Origin: Saprospiraceae bacterium
Lineage (GTDB): Bacteria > Bacteroidota > Bacteroidia > Chitinophagales > Saprospiraceae
Assembly: GCA_016719615.1 (NCBI GenBank)
Contig: JADJYQ010000006.1
Coordinates: 248,001-312,000, forward strand
DNA length: 64,000 nucleotides
Direction: 5' to 3'
The notes beneath the pieces are model-generated. The model was given only the letters and a program-made list of their open reading frames with translations, did not search any database and was not told the DNA's origin. Positions within the stretch are counted from its first letter, which is position 1. Each line of letters begins with the position of its first letter. Below are positions 26,150 through 35,383 of this stretch, in pieces. A program made the position numbers and the translations under genes.

Positions 26150-27634
26150 ATGGATCAATTTGTAGAAATAAGTGAACATCCGGTCTCTCTAGCCCAAATC
26201 AGGGAGATCATTGACCAGGATCTGAAGCTCGTTATCGCCCCAAGTCAAATATTACATATTCAGACCCAGCGAAAACGCCTGGAAGACCTCATTCATGACG
26301 GCAACAAGGCTTATTACGGCGTTAATACCGGTTTTGGCGCTTTATGTAATGTCGTCATAGCGCCTGACCAGTTGGATGATTTACAAGCAAACTTGATCCG
26401 CTCTCATGCTTGCGGATTTGGTGAAAATGTTCCGGATGCTGTTGTCAAAATTTGCCTGCTGCTCAAAATTATTTGCCTTTCTAAGGGCTATTCTGCTGTA
26501 AGGCCCGAGTTGATTGCTTTTTTGATTGAATTGTACAATCGAAAACTATATCCTCAAATTCCATCTATGGGCTCACTGGGTGCTTCCGGTGATTTGGCAC
26601 CTCTGGCCCATTTATTTTTGCCTTGTATCGGTGAGGGTCGTTTTATGATCGCCGGACAATCAAAAGAAGTTCAGGATTTGCTTCTTGAGCAAGGCTTGAT
26701 CGCTCCTCAACTCAAAGCTAAGGAAGGTCTGGCTTTGTTAAATGGTACACAATACTCCCTGGCCTTACTGATTCACAATTTAATGACGGGTGAAAAGCTC
26801 TTTGAAATAGCAAATCTTACTGCTGCTCTTTCTTGCGAGGCTTTTAATTGTTCTACGCGTTTTTTACTTCCCGAAATCCATATTTTAAGAAACCAAAATG
26901 GGCAAATAGTTGCCGCGCAAAAAATCTCTTCCTGGATTGACAAAAGTGATTTGGAAAAAAGATCCGGGAAATCGGTTCAGGACCCCTACAGCTTCCGGTG
27001 TGCGCCTCAAGTTCATGGTGCTTGTTTAGATGTTTTAAATTTTGTCAAACAAACTGCCGAAAAGGAAATAAATGCAATTACTGATAATCCTATCTTGCTG
27101 AGTTCCGGTGAAATTGTTTCCGGTGGCAATTTTCATGCTGAGGTCCTTGCTTTTGCTTCCGACAACTTATCTCTGGCCTTGTGCGAGTTGGCAAATATTT
27201 CAGAAAGACGATTGTATCAATTGGTTTGTGGTTCAAGGGGTTTACCTGACTTTTTAACCAATAACCCAGGATTGAATTCAGGATATATGATCGTTCAATA
27301 TGCGGCAGCGGCGGCGGTCAGTATGAATAAACAATTGGCTACGCCCAGCTCTGTTGATTCTATTATTTCATCAAAAGGGCAGGAAGATCACGTAAGTATG
27401 GCGGCTAATTCCGGATTGCGTTCACAGCAAATTTTGAAAAATGCATCTATGGTTTTGACGATGGAGTGGATGACTGCCAGTAGGGCTATGCATTTCAGAA
27501 AAGACTACTTTTTAGATCCTAAGATGGATAAAATCTTGAATCAATATCTTCAGTTATTTCCTATACAAGAATCTGATCATGTGCCCGCAATTCAATATGA
27601 ATCCAGCTGGTCCTTTTTGAGTAATTTATTTTAA
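26150..27634 (+). CDS. hutH: Histidine ammonia-lyase
   Basis: A 494-residue cytoplasmic enzyme that turns histidine into urocanate and ammonia. The ASG triad that cyclises into the MIO cofactor is at residues 145-147 (GSLGASGDLAPLAH). YYGVNTGFG carries the active-site Tyr. The substrate-selecting pair is Ser85-His86 (NLIRSHACG), as in histidine rather than tyrosine or phenylalanine lyases, so HAL is favoured over a pigment-forming aromatic lyase. No hutU, hutI or hutG is nearby. The ATG at 26150 is favoured over an in-frame TTG six bases upstream. Confidence 0.93.
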   Translation: MDQFVEISEHPVSLAQIREIIDQDLKLVIAPSQILHIQTQRKRLEDLIHDGNKAYYGVNTGFGALCNVVIAPDQLDDLQANLIRSHACGFGENVPDAVVKICLLLKIICLSKGYSAVRPELIAFLIELYNRKLYPQIPSMGSLGASGDLAPLAHLFLPCIGEGRFMIAGQSKEVQDLLLEQGLIAPQLKAKEGLALLNGTQYSLALLIHNLMTGEKLFEIANLTAALSCEAFNCSTRFLLPEIHILRNQNGQIVAAQKISSWIDKSDLEKRSGKSVQDPYSFRCAPQVHGACLDVLNFVKQTAEKEINAITDNPILLSSGEIVSGGNFHAEVLAFASDNLSLALCELANISERRLYQLVCGSRGLPDFLTNNPGLNSGYMIVQYAAAAAVSMNKQLATPSSVDSIISSKGQEDHVSMAANSGLRSQQILKNASMVLTMEWMTASRAMHFRKDYFLDPKMDKILNQYLQLFPIQESDHVPAIQYESSWSFLSNLF

Positions 27635-27941
27635 TGCTTTATTTGGCCCTCAGGTGAATGCTTAAGGCTTATGTTTTTTTAAAATCCGTAGGTAAAACTT
27701 ATTTCGATTTTCAAAAGCTATCGATTGAATATTATTGGTAAATTCTTCGAACACAAATCGAGACCGGCCGAAAACACTTAAACCCGCAATAACACCAAAC
27801 TAAATTCCTCAAATATTAAAATTTCATTGGAATTTTACAAGTTCTCATTTCTTTTAAAAATCCAAACTGTTTTCAATCATAAAATTTCATTCGCCTTTAT
27901 ACCAAGCTATAAAAGCCCAATTATCATTAACTTTACATCAT
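27635..27941. other. 307-base stretch without a gene
   Basis: AT-rich plus-strand leader between hutH and the M48 gene. AAAATTTCATT occurs twice (about 27818 and 27881). TAACTTTA at 27928-27935 is a near match to a -7 element immediately before the next ATG. I see no tRNA, ORF of note or strong hairpin. Confidence 0.5.
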
Positions 27942-28877
27942 ATGAAAAAATTAGTTCCATTTGGCGTTGCCTTGCTCGTTTTAAGTAGCTCATGTAAAAC
28001 ATTAAAATCTGGTTGGGACAACCTCAATCTCTTCCCTGTATCTCAGGATGTTGAACTGGGTAAACAGGTTCACCTTGAAATTGCAGGAAATCAAACCGAA
28101 TTTCCTGAATTACCCGAAAAAGGAAATGAGGTGGTATACAGTTATGTGAGGAATATTGTACAAAAAATACTCAAAGGGGGAAATGTTGAATATGCAAACG
28201 ATTTTGTTTGGGATGTTACCCTTATTAATGATTTAAAAACTTTAAATGCTTTTGCAACGCCCGGTGGATACATTTATATTTATACGGGTTTGATTAACTT
28301 TCTCGATTCCGAAGATCAATTGGCCGGTGTCATTGGCCACGAATTGGCCCATTCCGCCAAAAGACATAGCACTAAACAATTAAGCAAAAGCCTGGGCATT
28401 CAAATTCTTGCCGACGCCGCACTTGGTAAACAGGAAATGATCAAACAGGTGGCCACCGCCTTGTTAACTCTGAGTTTCAGCCGAGCTCATGAAACCCAAG
28501 CTGACAGCATGTCCGTTGTCTATTTGTGCCCGACGAACTACCATGCTGCCGGGGCATCTGGTTTCTTCAAAAAGATGGAAAATCAACCGGCTCCTCCGGC
28601 CTGGTTAAGTACTCACCCGAACTCTAAAGACAGAGTTCAAAATATTGAATCCAAAAACAAACAAATGGCTTGCGCCGGCACGCAAACCTATTCAAATGAA
28701 TATGCCAAAATTAAAGAATTGGTTGCGAAAATTCCACCTGCTAAAAAATCAGATGTTAAAACGCTTCCTAAAGATCAGGGAACTCCAAATCCTCAGGATA
28801 AAACAAACACTCCAAAACCTGCCAACGATTCGGACAAACGTCAGAAAAAGTTAGAAAAACCTGGTGGCGGACTTTAG
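27942..28877 (+). CDS. M48 family metalloprotease, lipoprotein (BepA/YcaL-like)
   Basis: A 311-residue zinc protease. A lipobox LSSSC (Cys18) anchors it as a lipoprotein. The peptidase domain contains the zinc motif HELAH (residues 133-137) and the downstream glutamate in RAHETQADSMSV that supplies the third ligand, then WLSTHPNSKDRVQNI. Relatives such as BepA and LoiP degrade misfolded outer-membrane proteins in the periplasm. The C-terminal 55 residues are a Pro/Lys-rich tail of low complexity. It is a single gene. Confidence 0.92.
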   Translation: MKKLVPFGVALLVLSSSCKTLKSGWDNLNLFPVSQDVELGKQVHLEIAGNQTEFPELPEKGNEVVYSYVRNIVQKILKGGNVEYANDFVWDVTLINDLKTLNAFATPGGYIYIYTGLINFLDSEDQLAGVIGHELAHSAKRHSTKQLSKSLGIQILADAALGKQEMIKQVATALLTLSFSRAHETQADSMSVVYLCPTNYHAAGASGFFKKMENQPAPPAWLSTHPNSKDRVQNIESKNKQMACAGTQTYSNEYAKIKELVAKIPPAKKSDVKTLPKDQGTPNPQDKTNTPKPANDSDKRQKKLEKPGGGL

Positions 28878-29106
28878 AAATTATAGTTATTGATAGTCTG
28901 CGTTTTCTTTGGCCTGTTAAAGATTTTTCCTGAAAATTATACTGCAATCAATCTTCGTACGAACACTGTCCAAATTCATGCCTTGTGACATACAAACACA
29001 CCGGAAAAACTAAAAAAGTATTACAAAATAAACATCTAATTCATACTGTCAACCACAGAAAACAGAGAAAGAATAATCTCGAAACGATTTACTCCAAAAA
29101 AATCCA

Positions 29107-30006
29107 CTATTTGCCGTCTATAATAACCGGAGTGTTTTTATCCATGACAATGACTTTTGAATTGCCCGAACTCACCAAATTCTGGTAGGTTTTAATCCAT
29201 TCGTATTGAAGCTGTTTATCTGTCAGTGTTGCGTTAATAATTCTTTGGTAATCAGCAATCCCCTGTGCCTCCACGCGTTTGCGTTCTGCTTCTTGTTTTT
29301 CCTTTTGCAAAACATAGGTCATTTTCTGAGCGTCCTGCTCTGCTCTTATTTTTTCTTCAATTGACGCGCTTACAGATTGGGGCAATACAATATTTCTGAC
29401 TAACAACTGTTCGAGTACAAGTCCGCGGGAATTAAAGTCTGCTTCTATACTTTTAAATATTTTCAACTGAAATTCATCTCTTTTCGTAGAGAACAACTCA
29501 ATTGCTTGATAATAAACTGCGTTGTCCCGAATTTTGGTCCGTGCAATCGGTCTTACGATTTTATCAACATAATTGGTTCCAATTTCCTGGACAATTCTAG
29601 GCGCCTCAGATTTATTCATTCTAAAAAGGACGGTAAGATCTATGATCACTTCGAGTCCGTCATTAGTAAGCACGCGTATTGCATCATCTCCTACTTGTTT
29701 GTTTTCATCGTGAATACCGCTCATCGTATAATTTTGCGTTTTTACATCCATGCGGATTATTTCAACCAAAGGATTCACCACGTGCAAGCCACTTTCTAAA
29801 ATATTCGGGTTCACTTTACCAAATAATTTTTGAACACCAATCCTACCTGCATCTATTTCAACAACGCTGGAAAGTAAAAAGCCAATAATAATAAAAGCAA
29901 GACCTGTCAATCGAATGATGCGCAAAGCACGGGTCATTCCTAAATCGGGATTTTTGATTAAAAAACCGATGAGCAACATTAATATACCAATAGAAATTAA
30001 AATCAT
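29107..30006 (-). CDS. SPFH/band 7 (prohibitin-like) membrane protein
   Basis: A 299-residue protein with two hydrophobic segments at the N-terminus (about residues 1-18 and 30-47), an SPFH domain (about 50-230: VVEIDAGRIGVQKLFGKV to RNIVLPQ) and a charged helical region (EEKIRAEQDAQKMTYVLQKE) that resembles the prohibitin/HflC coiled coil. Such proteins form large rings in the inner membrane and control proteases or membrane domains. No ftsH or nfeD partner is adjacent. Single gene with about 145 bases upstream. Confidence 0.88.
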   Translation of the reverse strand: MILISIGILMLLIGFLIKNPDLGMTRALRIIRLTGLAFIIIGFLLSSVVEIDAGRIGVQKLFGKVNPNILESGLHVVNPLVEIIRMDVKTQNYTMSGIHDENKQVGDDAIRVLTNDGLEVIIDLTVLFRMNKSEAPRIVQEIGTNYVDKIVRPIARTKIRDNAVYYQAIELFSTKRDEFQLKIFKSIEADFNSRGLVLEQLLVRNIVLPQSVSASIEEKIRAEQDAQKMTYVLQKEKQEAERKRVEAQGIADYQRIINATLTDKQLQYEWIKTYQNLVSSGNSKVIVMDKNTPVIIDGK

Positions 30007-30125
30007 AATTAAGGGTTTAGATTAATAAAACATTCAGCTATAGCCTAATGGTTCCGGCATTTCTTGAATTGCGACAAATTACGATAAATAGCCGATAAAT
30101 TTAAAAATTCACCTGTTGAAACTAC

Positions 30126-30133
30126 TACCTTTG
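30126..30133 (+). promoter_or_regulatory. Putative -7 element of the glycosyltransferase gene
   Basis: TACCTTTG, an exact consensus match, 19 bases before the ATG at 30153. Confidence 0.5.
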
Positions 30134-30152
30134 GGCTTCATAAAATTTATGG

Positions 30153-31277
30153 ATGCGTATAGGTGTTAATGCCCGATTTTTATTACCTGAAAAACTTGAA
30201 GGAATCGGATGGTATAGTTATCAGATATTAAAAAGGATGGTTGATCAACATCCAGAACATGAATATTTTTTCTTTTATGATCGCAAACAAAATAATTTAC
30301 TCCTTCAACACCCATCCATCCATCACATCGTTGTTTCGCCTCCGGCAAGACATCCCTTATTATGGTACTTCTGGTTTGAATGGTCTTTGCCTGCTGCCTT
30401 CAAAAAAAATAAAATAAATTGCGTTTTCCATCCGGATGGATATTGTTCATTATCGGCAAATATTCCTCAGGTTATGGTTGTCCATGATTTGGCATATTTG
30501 CATTTTCCTGAACAGGTTCCCTTGCTCGTTAGAAAATATTATCAATATTTTGTACCCAGGCAAATAAAAAAAGCAAATCATTTGATTGCCGTGTCTAAGG
30601 CTACTGCTTCAGACATTGCTGAGCATTTCCCGGAGATGGCCTCAAAAATAAGTATTGGCTATAATGGCGTTCGTGAATGCTTTAAGCCTTTAGATGATGT
30701 ACAACAAAAAGAAATTCGGCAACAATTTTCTCAGGGTGTTCCTTATTCTTTATTTGTAGGGGCTATTCATCCCAGAAAAAACGTGACGGGTCTGATTCAT
30801 GCATTTGAAATTTTCAAAACAAATACAGGATCGGAAATGAAATTAATGATCGTTGGTCGCAAAGCCTGGTTCGTTCAAGATTTTGAAAAAACGATTAACA
30901 CATCTGCTTTTAAAACCGATATTATACTTTTGGACTATATGCAAAGTTTGGAACTGGCAAAAATTACCGCCTCCGCATTTGCGGTTGTTCAGCCATCCTT
31001 TTTGGAAGGCTTTGGGGTTCCGGTTTTAGAGGCTTTAAACTGCGATATTCCGGTTTTAGTCGCAGATTGCTTTTCTTTGCCCGAAGTTGCAGGACCTGGA
31101 GCCTATTTATTTGATCCTTACAAACCTCCTGAAATTGCAGAACAGATGGAGATTGCTTTAAAAGATTCCCACCGCGCCGAAAAAATACAATTAGGCCGCA
31201 CCCACAGGACCCAATTTGATTGGGACAAAAGCGCCGAAATAATATACTTTCAAATAATTTCTAATGCTAAAGCTTAG
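30153..31277 (+). CDS. Family 4 glycosyltransferase (GT-B fold)
   Basis: A 374-residue cytoplasmic or membrane-associated enzyme that transfers a sugar from a nucleotide donor. The N-terminal Rossmann domain starts MRIGVNARFLLPEKLEGIGW. The C-terminal donor domain has YSLFVGAIHPRKNVTGLI and the E-x7-E motif in FLEGFGVPVLEALNCD, typical of GT4 retaining enzymes. The acceptor and sugar are unknown. No other polysaccharide gene is next to it, so it may act on lipids, capsule or a storage compound. Confidence 0.88.
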   Translation: MRIGVNARFLLPEKLEGIGWYSYQILKRMVDQHPEHEYFFFYDRKQNNLLLQHPSIHHIVVSPPARHPLLWYFWFEWSLPAAFKKNKINCVFHPDGYCSLSANIPQVMVVHDLAYLHFPEQVPLLVRKYYQYFVPRQIKKANHLIAVSKATASDIAEHFPEMASKISIGYNGVRECFKPLDDVQQKEIRQQFSQGVPYSLFVGAIHPRKNVTGLIHAFEIFKTNTGSEMKLMIVGRKAWFVQDFEKTINTSAFKTDIILLDYMQSLELAKITASAFAVVQPSFLEGFGVPVLEALNCDIPVLVADCFSLPEVAGPGAYLFDPYKPPEIAEQMEIALKDSHRAEKIQLGRTHRTQFDWDKSAEIIYFQIISNAKA

Positions 31278-31391
31278 GAAAAATATGGCATGAAGCCTTG
31301 TTAACCAAATGAATGCCTTTTTGTTGCGTATGGTGAAATAGATTATATGTTAAATAGATTCATTGCTAAGGCATTAATATTATTATTTTCT

Positions 31392-31399
31392 TAAGTTTG
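31392..31399 (+). promoter_or_regulatory. Putative -7 element of the T9SS cargo gene
   Basis: TAAGTTTG matches the consensus and lies 18 bases before the ATG at 31418, which supports that start over an upstream TTG at 31397 that would lie inside the promoter. Confidence 0.5.
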
Positions 31400-31417
31400 T
31401 CTCCAAATCGTACCAAC

Positions 31418-33481
31418 ATGAAACAAATTTACTTAGTTCTTCTTTTGTGTCTGGGTATTTCGCTGGGAAATGCACAGTACTACTACCTGCCTTTTATTGG
31501 TGCAGGCCAGAATCCCGGCGGATTAAACAAAGATGCTGAATATCCACCCGGAGGTGGTCTTCCTGCTGGCTGGACTACCATATTAACCGGTCCGCGTAAA
31601 AGTGGAGATTGGTCTGCCATCCGCAATATTGGATTTCCATTTAAACTGAACGGAATTGATGTGACCCAATACAAGGTCAACACCAGCGGCGTTCTTACGT
31701 TTGCCACAGGTGATAACACCGTGATTGACTCTGCAAATACAGATCTTCCAAACGACAAAATTCCAAACAGATCAATTCTCGTTTGGGGTTTGAGATGTGT
31801 AGCCGGAGATTATGTAGTTACCAAAACTTTTGGTACAGCACCTAACAGACAGCACTGGATTACTTATAATTCATTCGGTGAAGAAAATTTGAAAACAGGC
31901 TGGATTTATATATCCATCGTTCTCGAAGAGACTACCAACAAAGTTTACATTGTAGATCAAAGGACCCAATGCGTAAATAACGGCGCAGTGTGTCAGGATA
32001 AAACAAGTTTAACTTTAGGAATACAGTTTGATAAAACTTCCGCAATTCAGGTGCAGGGTTCGCCCAACTATCAAAGTGTAAATACCAATAATTATTTACC
32101 TGACGATAATAGTTATTTTGAATTTGTTCAAGGCTCACAACCTGATGATGATGTGCTTGGTGTTCAACACAATTTAAGAAAATATTATCTTACCAAAGAT
32201 TTTCCAATTTCTTTTACCGGCACTTTTGTTAATAGCGGTACTAGTACTATCACTAAATTGAATTATTCATACAATATCAATGATGGCGCTGTTGGCTCTG
32301 TATCTGCAGATATAGACAACTTAAATTTTGCACCCTTAAGTAAATTTACAGTGACTCATCCTACTCCAATTGCAATTGCAAATCCGGGCACGTATACTAT
32401 TAAATCCTGGGTTAGTAAAATAAATAATAATGATCCGATTGCTGTTGCAGACGACACGATCCGTTCGGTGATTATTGTAAATGATTCAGCAGTTTTACGC
32501 AAATTGATGCACGAGAATTTCAGCTCTTCAACTTGTCCTCCATGTAAACCAGGAAATGAAATCTTACATGCTGTGGTTTCGCAATACGAAGGCAAATACA
32601 CTGAGCTGACTTATCACTTTTACTTTCCCGGTACTGGAGATCCTTATTATACCAGCGAATGTGCTGCTAGAAGCACTTATTATGCAGGTATAAACGCAAT
32701 CCCCGCTACATTACTTGATGGTAAAATAAATATCAATCCTAACGGGTATAATACAAGTATTTTTGAAGAATGGCAAGGAATTCCTGCATTCCATACAGTA
32801 AGCCCTTCCGGTACTGTAACTGGTCAAAAAATTGACATTAAAGTAGATGTAGGAGCCTTGATTCCTACCAGTGCTACTACCAGGTTGTATGTAGCCGTTG
32901 CTGAAAAAGTAACCTACCAAAACATTAAGAATAATGGGGAAACAGAATTCCCACACGTCATGAAAAAGATGATTCCTGATGCCAATGGAACTGTTGTTGG
33001 AGTCATTGATGCAAACGGTTCTAAGACTTTTAACTTTACATGGACTGCTCCCGGTGCTTATCGTTTACCATTAGATGCACAAGCGGCTAATATTATCAAT
33101 CTTGCAACGGAACACAGCATTGAAGAATTTAATGATTTGGAAGTCTTCGCCTGGTTACAAGAAACAGATAAGTCTATTTTGCAATCCAATGTAGCTGATC
33201 TTGAGTTTGTTGTCGCTAACGATAATCCAATATCCCTAAAAGAAGTAAAAGCTTATCCTAGTTTGGCAAGTGATTATTTCTTTGTCGACATGAGTGCATT
33301 TGAAGATTCTGAAGAATTAAAAATCATGGTTGCTAATGAAACCGGAAATATTATTCATGCAGAAAAAACGGGATTAAAATCCTTGTTTATCAATGCAAGC
33401 AGCTGGACTGCTGGTCTATACTATGTAAAAGTTGTAGGTAAAAATGCTGAAGGCTTACAAAAAGTAATGATCGTTAAATAA
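31418..33481 (+). CDS. Secreted Omp28-like protein with T9SS C-terminal sorting domain
   Basis: A 687-residue secreted protein. A signal peptide (to GNAQ) is followed by a beta-rich N-terminal region, an Ig-like part (about residues 260-355), then an Omp28-type thioredoxin-like region with STCPPCKPGNEILHAV near residue 371 and AIPATLLDG, whose cis-Pro position is typical of the thioredoxin fold. The C-terminal 80 residues (KEVKAYPSLASDYFFVDMS to LQKVMIVK) have the pattern of a type A sorting domain of the type IX secretion system, with the final strand GLYYVKVVGK. The CPPC pair could shuffle disulfides outside the cell; this is inference. It ends just before a bidirectional terminator. Confidence 0.85.
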   Translation: MKQIYLVLLLCLGISLGNAQYYYLPFIGAGQNPGGLNKDAEYPPGGGLPAGWTTILTGPRKSGDWSAIRNIGFPFKLNGIDVTQYKVNTSGVLTFATGDNTVIDSANTDLPNDKIPNRSILVWGLRCVAGDYVVTKTFGTAPNRQHWITYNSFGEENLKTGWIYISIVLEETTNKVYIVDQRTQCVNNGAVCQDKTSLTLGIQFDKTSAIQVQGSPNYQSVNTNNYLPDDNSYFEFVQGSQPDDDVLGVQHNLRKYYLTKDFPISFTGTFVNSGTSTITKLNYSYNINDGAVGSVSADIDNLNFAPLSKFTVTHPTPIAIANPGTYTIKSWVSKINNNDPIAVADDTIRSVIIVNDSAVLRKLMHENFSSSTCPPCKPGNEILHAVVSQYEGKYTELTYHFYFPGTGDPYYTSECAARSTYYAGINAIPATLLDGKININPNGYNTSIFEEWQGIPAFHTVSPSGTVTGQKIDIKVDVGALIPTSATTRLYVAVAEKVTYQNIKNNGETEFPHVMKKMIPDANGTVVGVIDANGSKTFNFTWTAPGAYRLPLDAQAANIINLATEHSIEEFNDLEVFAWLQETDKSILQSNVADLEFVVANDNPISLKEVKAYPSLASDYFFVDMSAFEDSEELKIMVANETGNIIHAEKTGLKSLFINASSWTAGLYYVKVVGKNAEGLQKVMIVK

Positions 33482-33500
33482 AATAAATTGAATTCAAATA

Positions 33501-33530
33501 AAAAGGCCTCGTTTTCACGAGGCCTTTTTT
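33501..33530. terminator. Bidirectional rho-independent terminator
   Basis: AAAAGGCCTCG (33501-33511) and CGAGGCCTTTT (33518-33528) form an 11-pair stem with a six-base loop. It has T runs on both strands, so it can end both the T9SS cargo gene (+) and the converging sigma factor gene (-). Confidence 0.92.
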
Positions 33531-33550
33531 ATTGGTACTTTATTTTATAT

Positions 33551-33566
33551 ACTAACAAATGTTAGT
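33551..33566. repeat. Palindrome ACTAACAAATGTTAGT, copy 3
   Basis: Identical to copy 2 at 13463 over all 16 bases. It straddles the stop codon of the ECF sigma factor gene, next to the shared terminator. Confidence 0.6.
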
Positions 33567-34098
33567 TGTCTTGTGCTGCGATATCACTATAAATCCCGTA
33601 ATGATTGCCAATCATGTTCTTCAACGCCTTGCGTGCAAAAAAGATTCTGCTCTTGACGGTCCCCAATGGAAGTTTTAATTCATCCGCAATTTCCTGATAT
33701 TTAAATCCGTGATAATATCTCACAAATGGAATCCGCAAACTATCATCCAAACTTTCTACCATTCCGTTGAGTTCTTTCATCATGATATCGGAATCCGCGC
33801 GGTTCTGAACCGCATTGCTCATCGAGTTGATATAATACTGGTTTTCACTATTATCACTGACAATTCCACCCTTAACTTTCCTGCGATAGTTATTGATGAA
33901 TATGTTTTTCATAATGGTAATCAACCAGGCCTTAAAATTGGTGCCCGTTTGAAATTTCTCTTTATTGGATAATGCCCGGAAGGCCGTTTCCTGACAAAGA
34001 TCTTTCGCGTCCTCTTCATCGCGTGTTAAACTAAAAGCAAAATTTTGTAAAGTTTGCGTTTGCTTGTCTAAAAGATTATAAAATTCTACCGTTGACAT
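33562..34098 (-). CDS. RNA polymerase ECF-type sigma factor
   Basis: A 178-residue sigma factor with region 2 (FAFSLTRDEEDAKDLCQETAFRA, then FKAWLITIMKNIFINNYRR) and region 4 (LDDSLRIPFVRYYHGFKY, then GTVKSRIFFARKAL with the DNA-recognition helix). No anti-sigma gene is adjacent; such stand-alone ECF factors in Bacteroidota can be controlled by response regulators. One of them, SigP of Porphyromonas, drives T9SS genes, but I cannot show that this is its orthologue. The start at 34098 is preferred because the alternative at 34116 falls inside the promoter. Confidence 0.93.
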   Translation of the reverse strand: MSTVEFYNLLDKQTQTLQNFAFSLTRDEEDAKDLCQETAFRALSNKEKFQTGTNFKAWLITIMKNIFINNYRRKVKGGIVSDNSENQYYINSMSNAVQNRADSDIMMKELNGMVESLDDSLRIPFVRYYHGFKYQEIADELKLPLGTVKSRIFFARKALKNMIGNHYGIYSDIAAQDN

Positions 34099-34113
34099 GG
34101 CGTTTATTTTCCT

Positions 34114-34144
34114 CAAATGTATTATTCTGTTTAATGTATTCCAA
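34114..34144 (-). promoter_or_regulatory. Putative promoter of the ECF sigma factor gene
   Basis: On the minus strand TTG (34144-34142), 20 bases, then TACATTTG (34121-34114): both boxes and the spacing match the Bacteroidota primary-sigma promoter. The predicted leader is about 10 bases. This is the best promoter in the window. Confidence 0.6.
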
Positions 34145-34278
34145 GAAATACTTAGACAAAATCTGTTAAATAAATACTAAAGTCGACAAAAACATCCTAT
34201 TCGTTTCACTATCAATTAATTATCTCAAGGATATAATTTCGCGAGTGTTCAGTCTCCATTGAATCTTCAGCCTCTTTT

Positions 34279-35382
34279 TCACTTTTGGGCTCTTTTTAGC
34301 AACATAAAGCCCACAGTAAGGAATATTAAATTGGGAATCCACAAGGCCAATCCCGTCGGTAAAACCTCATTGCTTGCAAAAGTGAGAGACATCTTAGATA
34401 AAAAGATGAATACAACCCCGAGAATAATTCCTGCTGCTAAATGTAAACCCAATCCGCCCCTCACTTTCCTGCTGGCGATGCAAACCCCGATAAAACTAAG
34501 AATAAGAGTAGTAAAAGGATCCGCCGTTCGCCGGTAGAATTCAATTTCATATGCTTTGGTTATTCCTGATCCCTTTTTCGTTTCTCTTTCGATAAACTCC
34601 ATTAATTCCGGAGTCGTAAGCATGTCTTTTTCATTTGAAATGAAAACAAAGTCTGCTGGAGATAAATGGATGGCACTATCCATTTTTTGACCCATTTGTA
34701 TTTCTAATATTTCAGAACTATCCCCAATGGTTCTGATTTCATAATCCTGCAAGGTCCAAATATTGGGTTCGGCTTTCCACTTTATGGATTTCGCCTTAAA
34801 GATCATTTCTATTTTTTCGCCATTGAACTTCTCCATTTGAAAATCCAATCCGGAGCTATCCATATTTTGATAATGTCTGATAAAGGCCGTCACGTCCGGT
34901 GCCACAAACAAATGTACGTTTCGATCTCTGTTCTTAATGTTTCCGGGTTTAATATAAGTATTATCAAATGTTCTGAGTGCTTTATTAGATTGTGGGATCA
35001 CAAAATGATTGCTTGTTAAATGAAGGCCGGTAAATATCGCCCCTGAAAATAAAAAAGGCCATAGCAAACGGTTAAAGCTTATCCCTGCACTCAACATTGG
35101 GATAATTTCAGTTTGGCCTGCCATCCTGGAAGTGAAAAAAGTAACGGTGATGAGTCCATAAAGTGGAAACAATAATGAATGAATCCAGGGGATGAAGTTG
35201 AAATAATAATTTTTAATAATATACCAGGCACTTAGATCTTTTGAAAGAAATTTTTCTATTTTTTCGCTAAGATCAAAGACAACAGACACTAAAGAAAACA
35301 ATAACATGATAAATAAAAAAGTAAAGACATACTTTTTTATAATATACCTATCGAGGATCCTAAAATAATTTGTCAACTTCAA
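34279..35382 (-). CDS. LptF/LptG family permease
   Basis: A 367-residue inner-membrane protein of the YjgP/YjgQ family, which with LptB extracts lipopolysaccharide from the inner membrane. Membrane segments lie near residues 15-40, 55-80, 95-120 and three more after about residue 270, with a periplasmic beta-jellyroll domain between. Family stretches are DRYIIKKYVFTFLFIMLLF and PMLSAGISFNRLLWP. It cannot be decided whether it is the F or G type. The start is a TTG one base after the tgt stop; the operon order secA-SPOR-rodA-tgt-lptF/G is almost without gaps. Confidence 0.9.
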   Translation of the reverse strand: MKLTNYFRILDRYIIKKYVFTFLFIMLLFSLVSVVFDLSEKIEKFLSKDLSAWYIIKNYYFNFIPWIHSLLFPLYGLITVTFFTSRMAGQTEIIPMLSAGISFNRLLWPFLFSGAIFTGLHLTSNHFVIPQSNKALRTFDNTYIKPGNIKNRDRNVHLFVAPDVTAFIRHYQNMDSSGLDFQMEKFNGEKIEMIFKAKSIKWKAEPNIWTLQDYEIRTIGDSSEILEIQMGQKMDSAIHLSPADFVFISNEKDMLTTPELMEFIERETKKGSGITKAYEIEFYRRTADPFTTLILSFIGVCIASRKVRGGLGLHLAAGIILGVVFIFLSKMSLTFASNEVLPTGLALWIPNLIFLTVGFMLLKRAQK

Positions 35383-35383
35383 A

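Noticed and set aside
26150..27634. Tyrosine ammonia-lyase for flexirubin or aryl-polyene pigment
   Set aside because: The selectivity pair is Ser-His as in histidine lyases, and no pigment genes are nearby.
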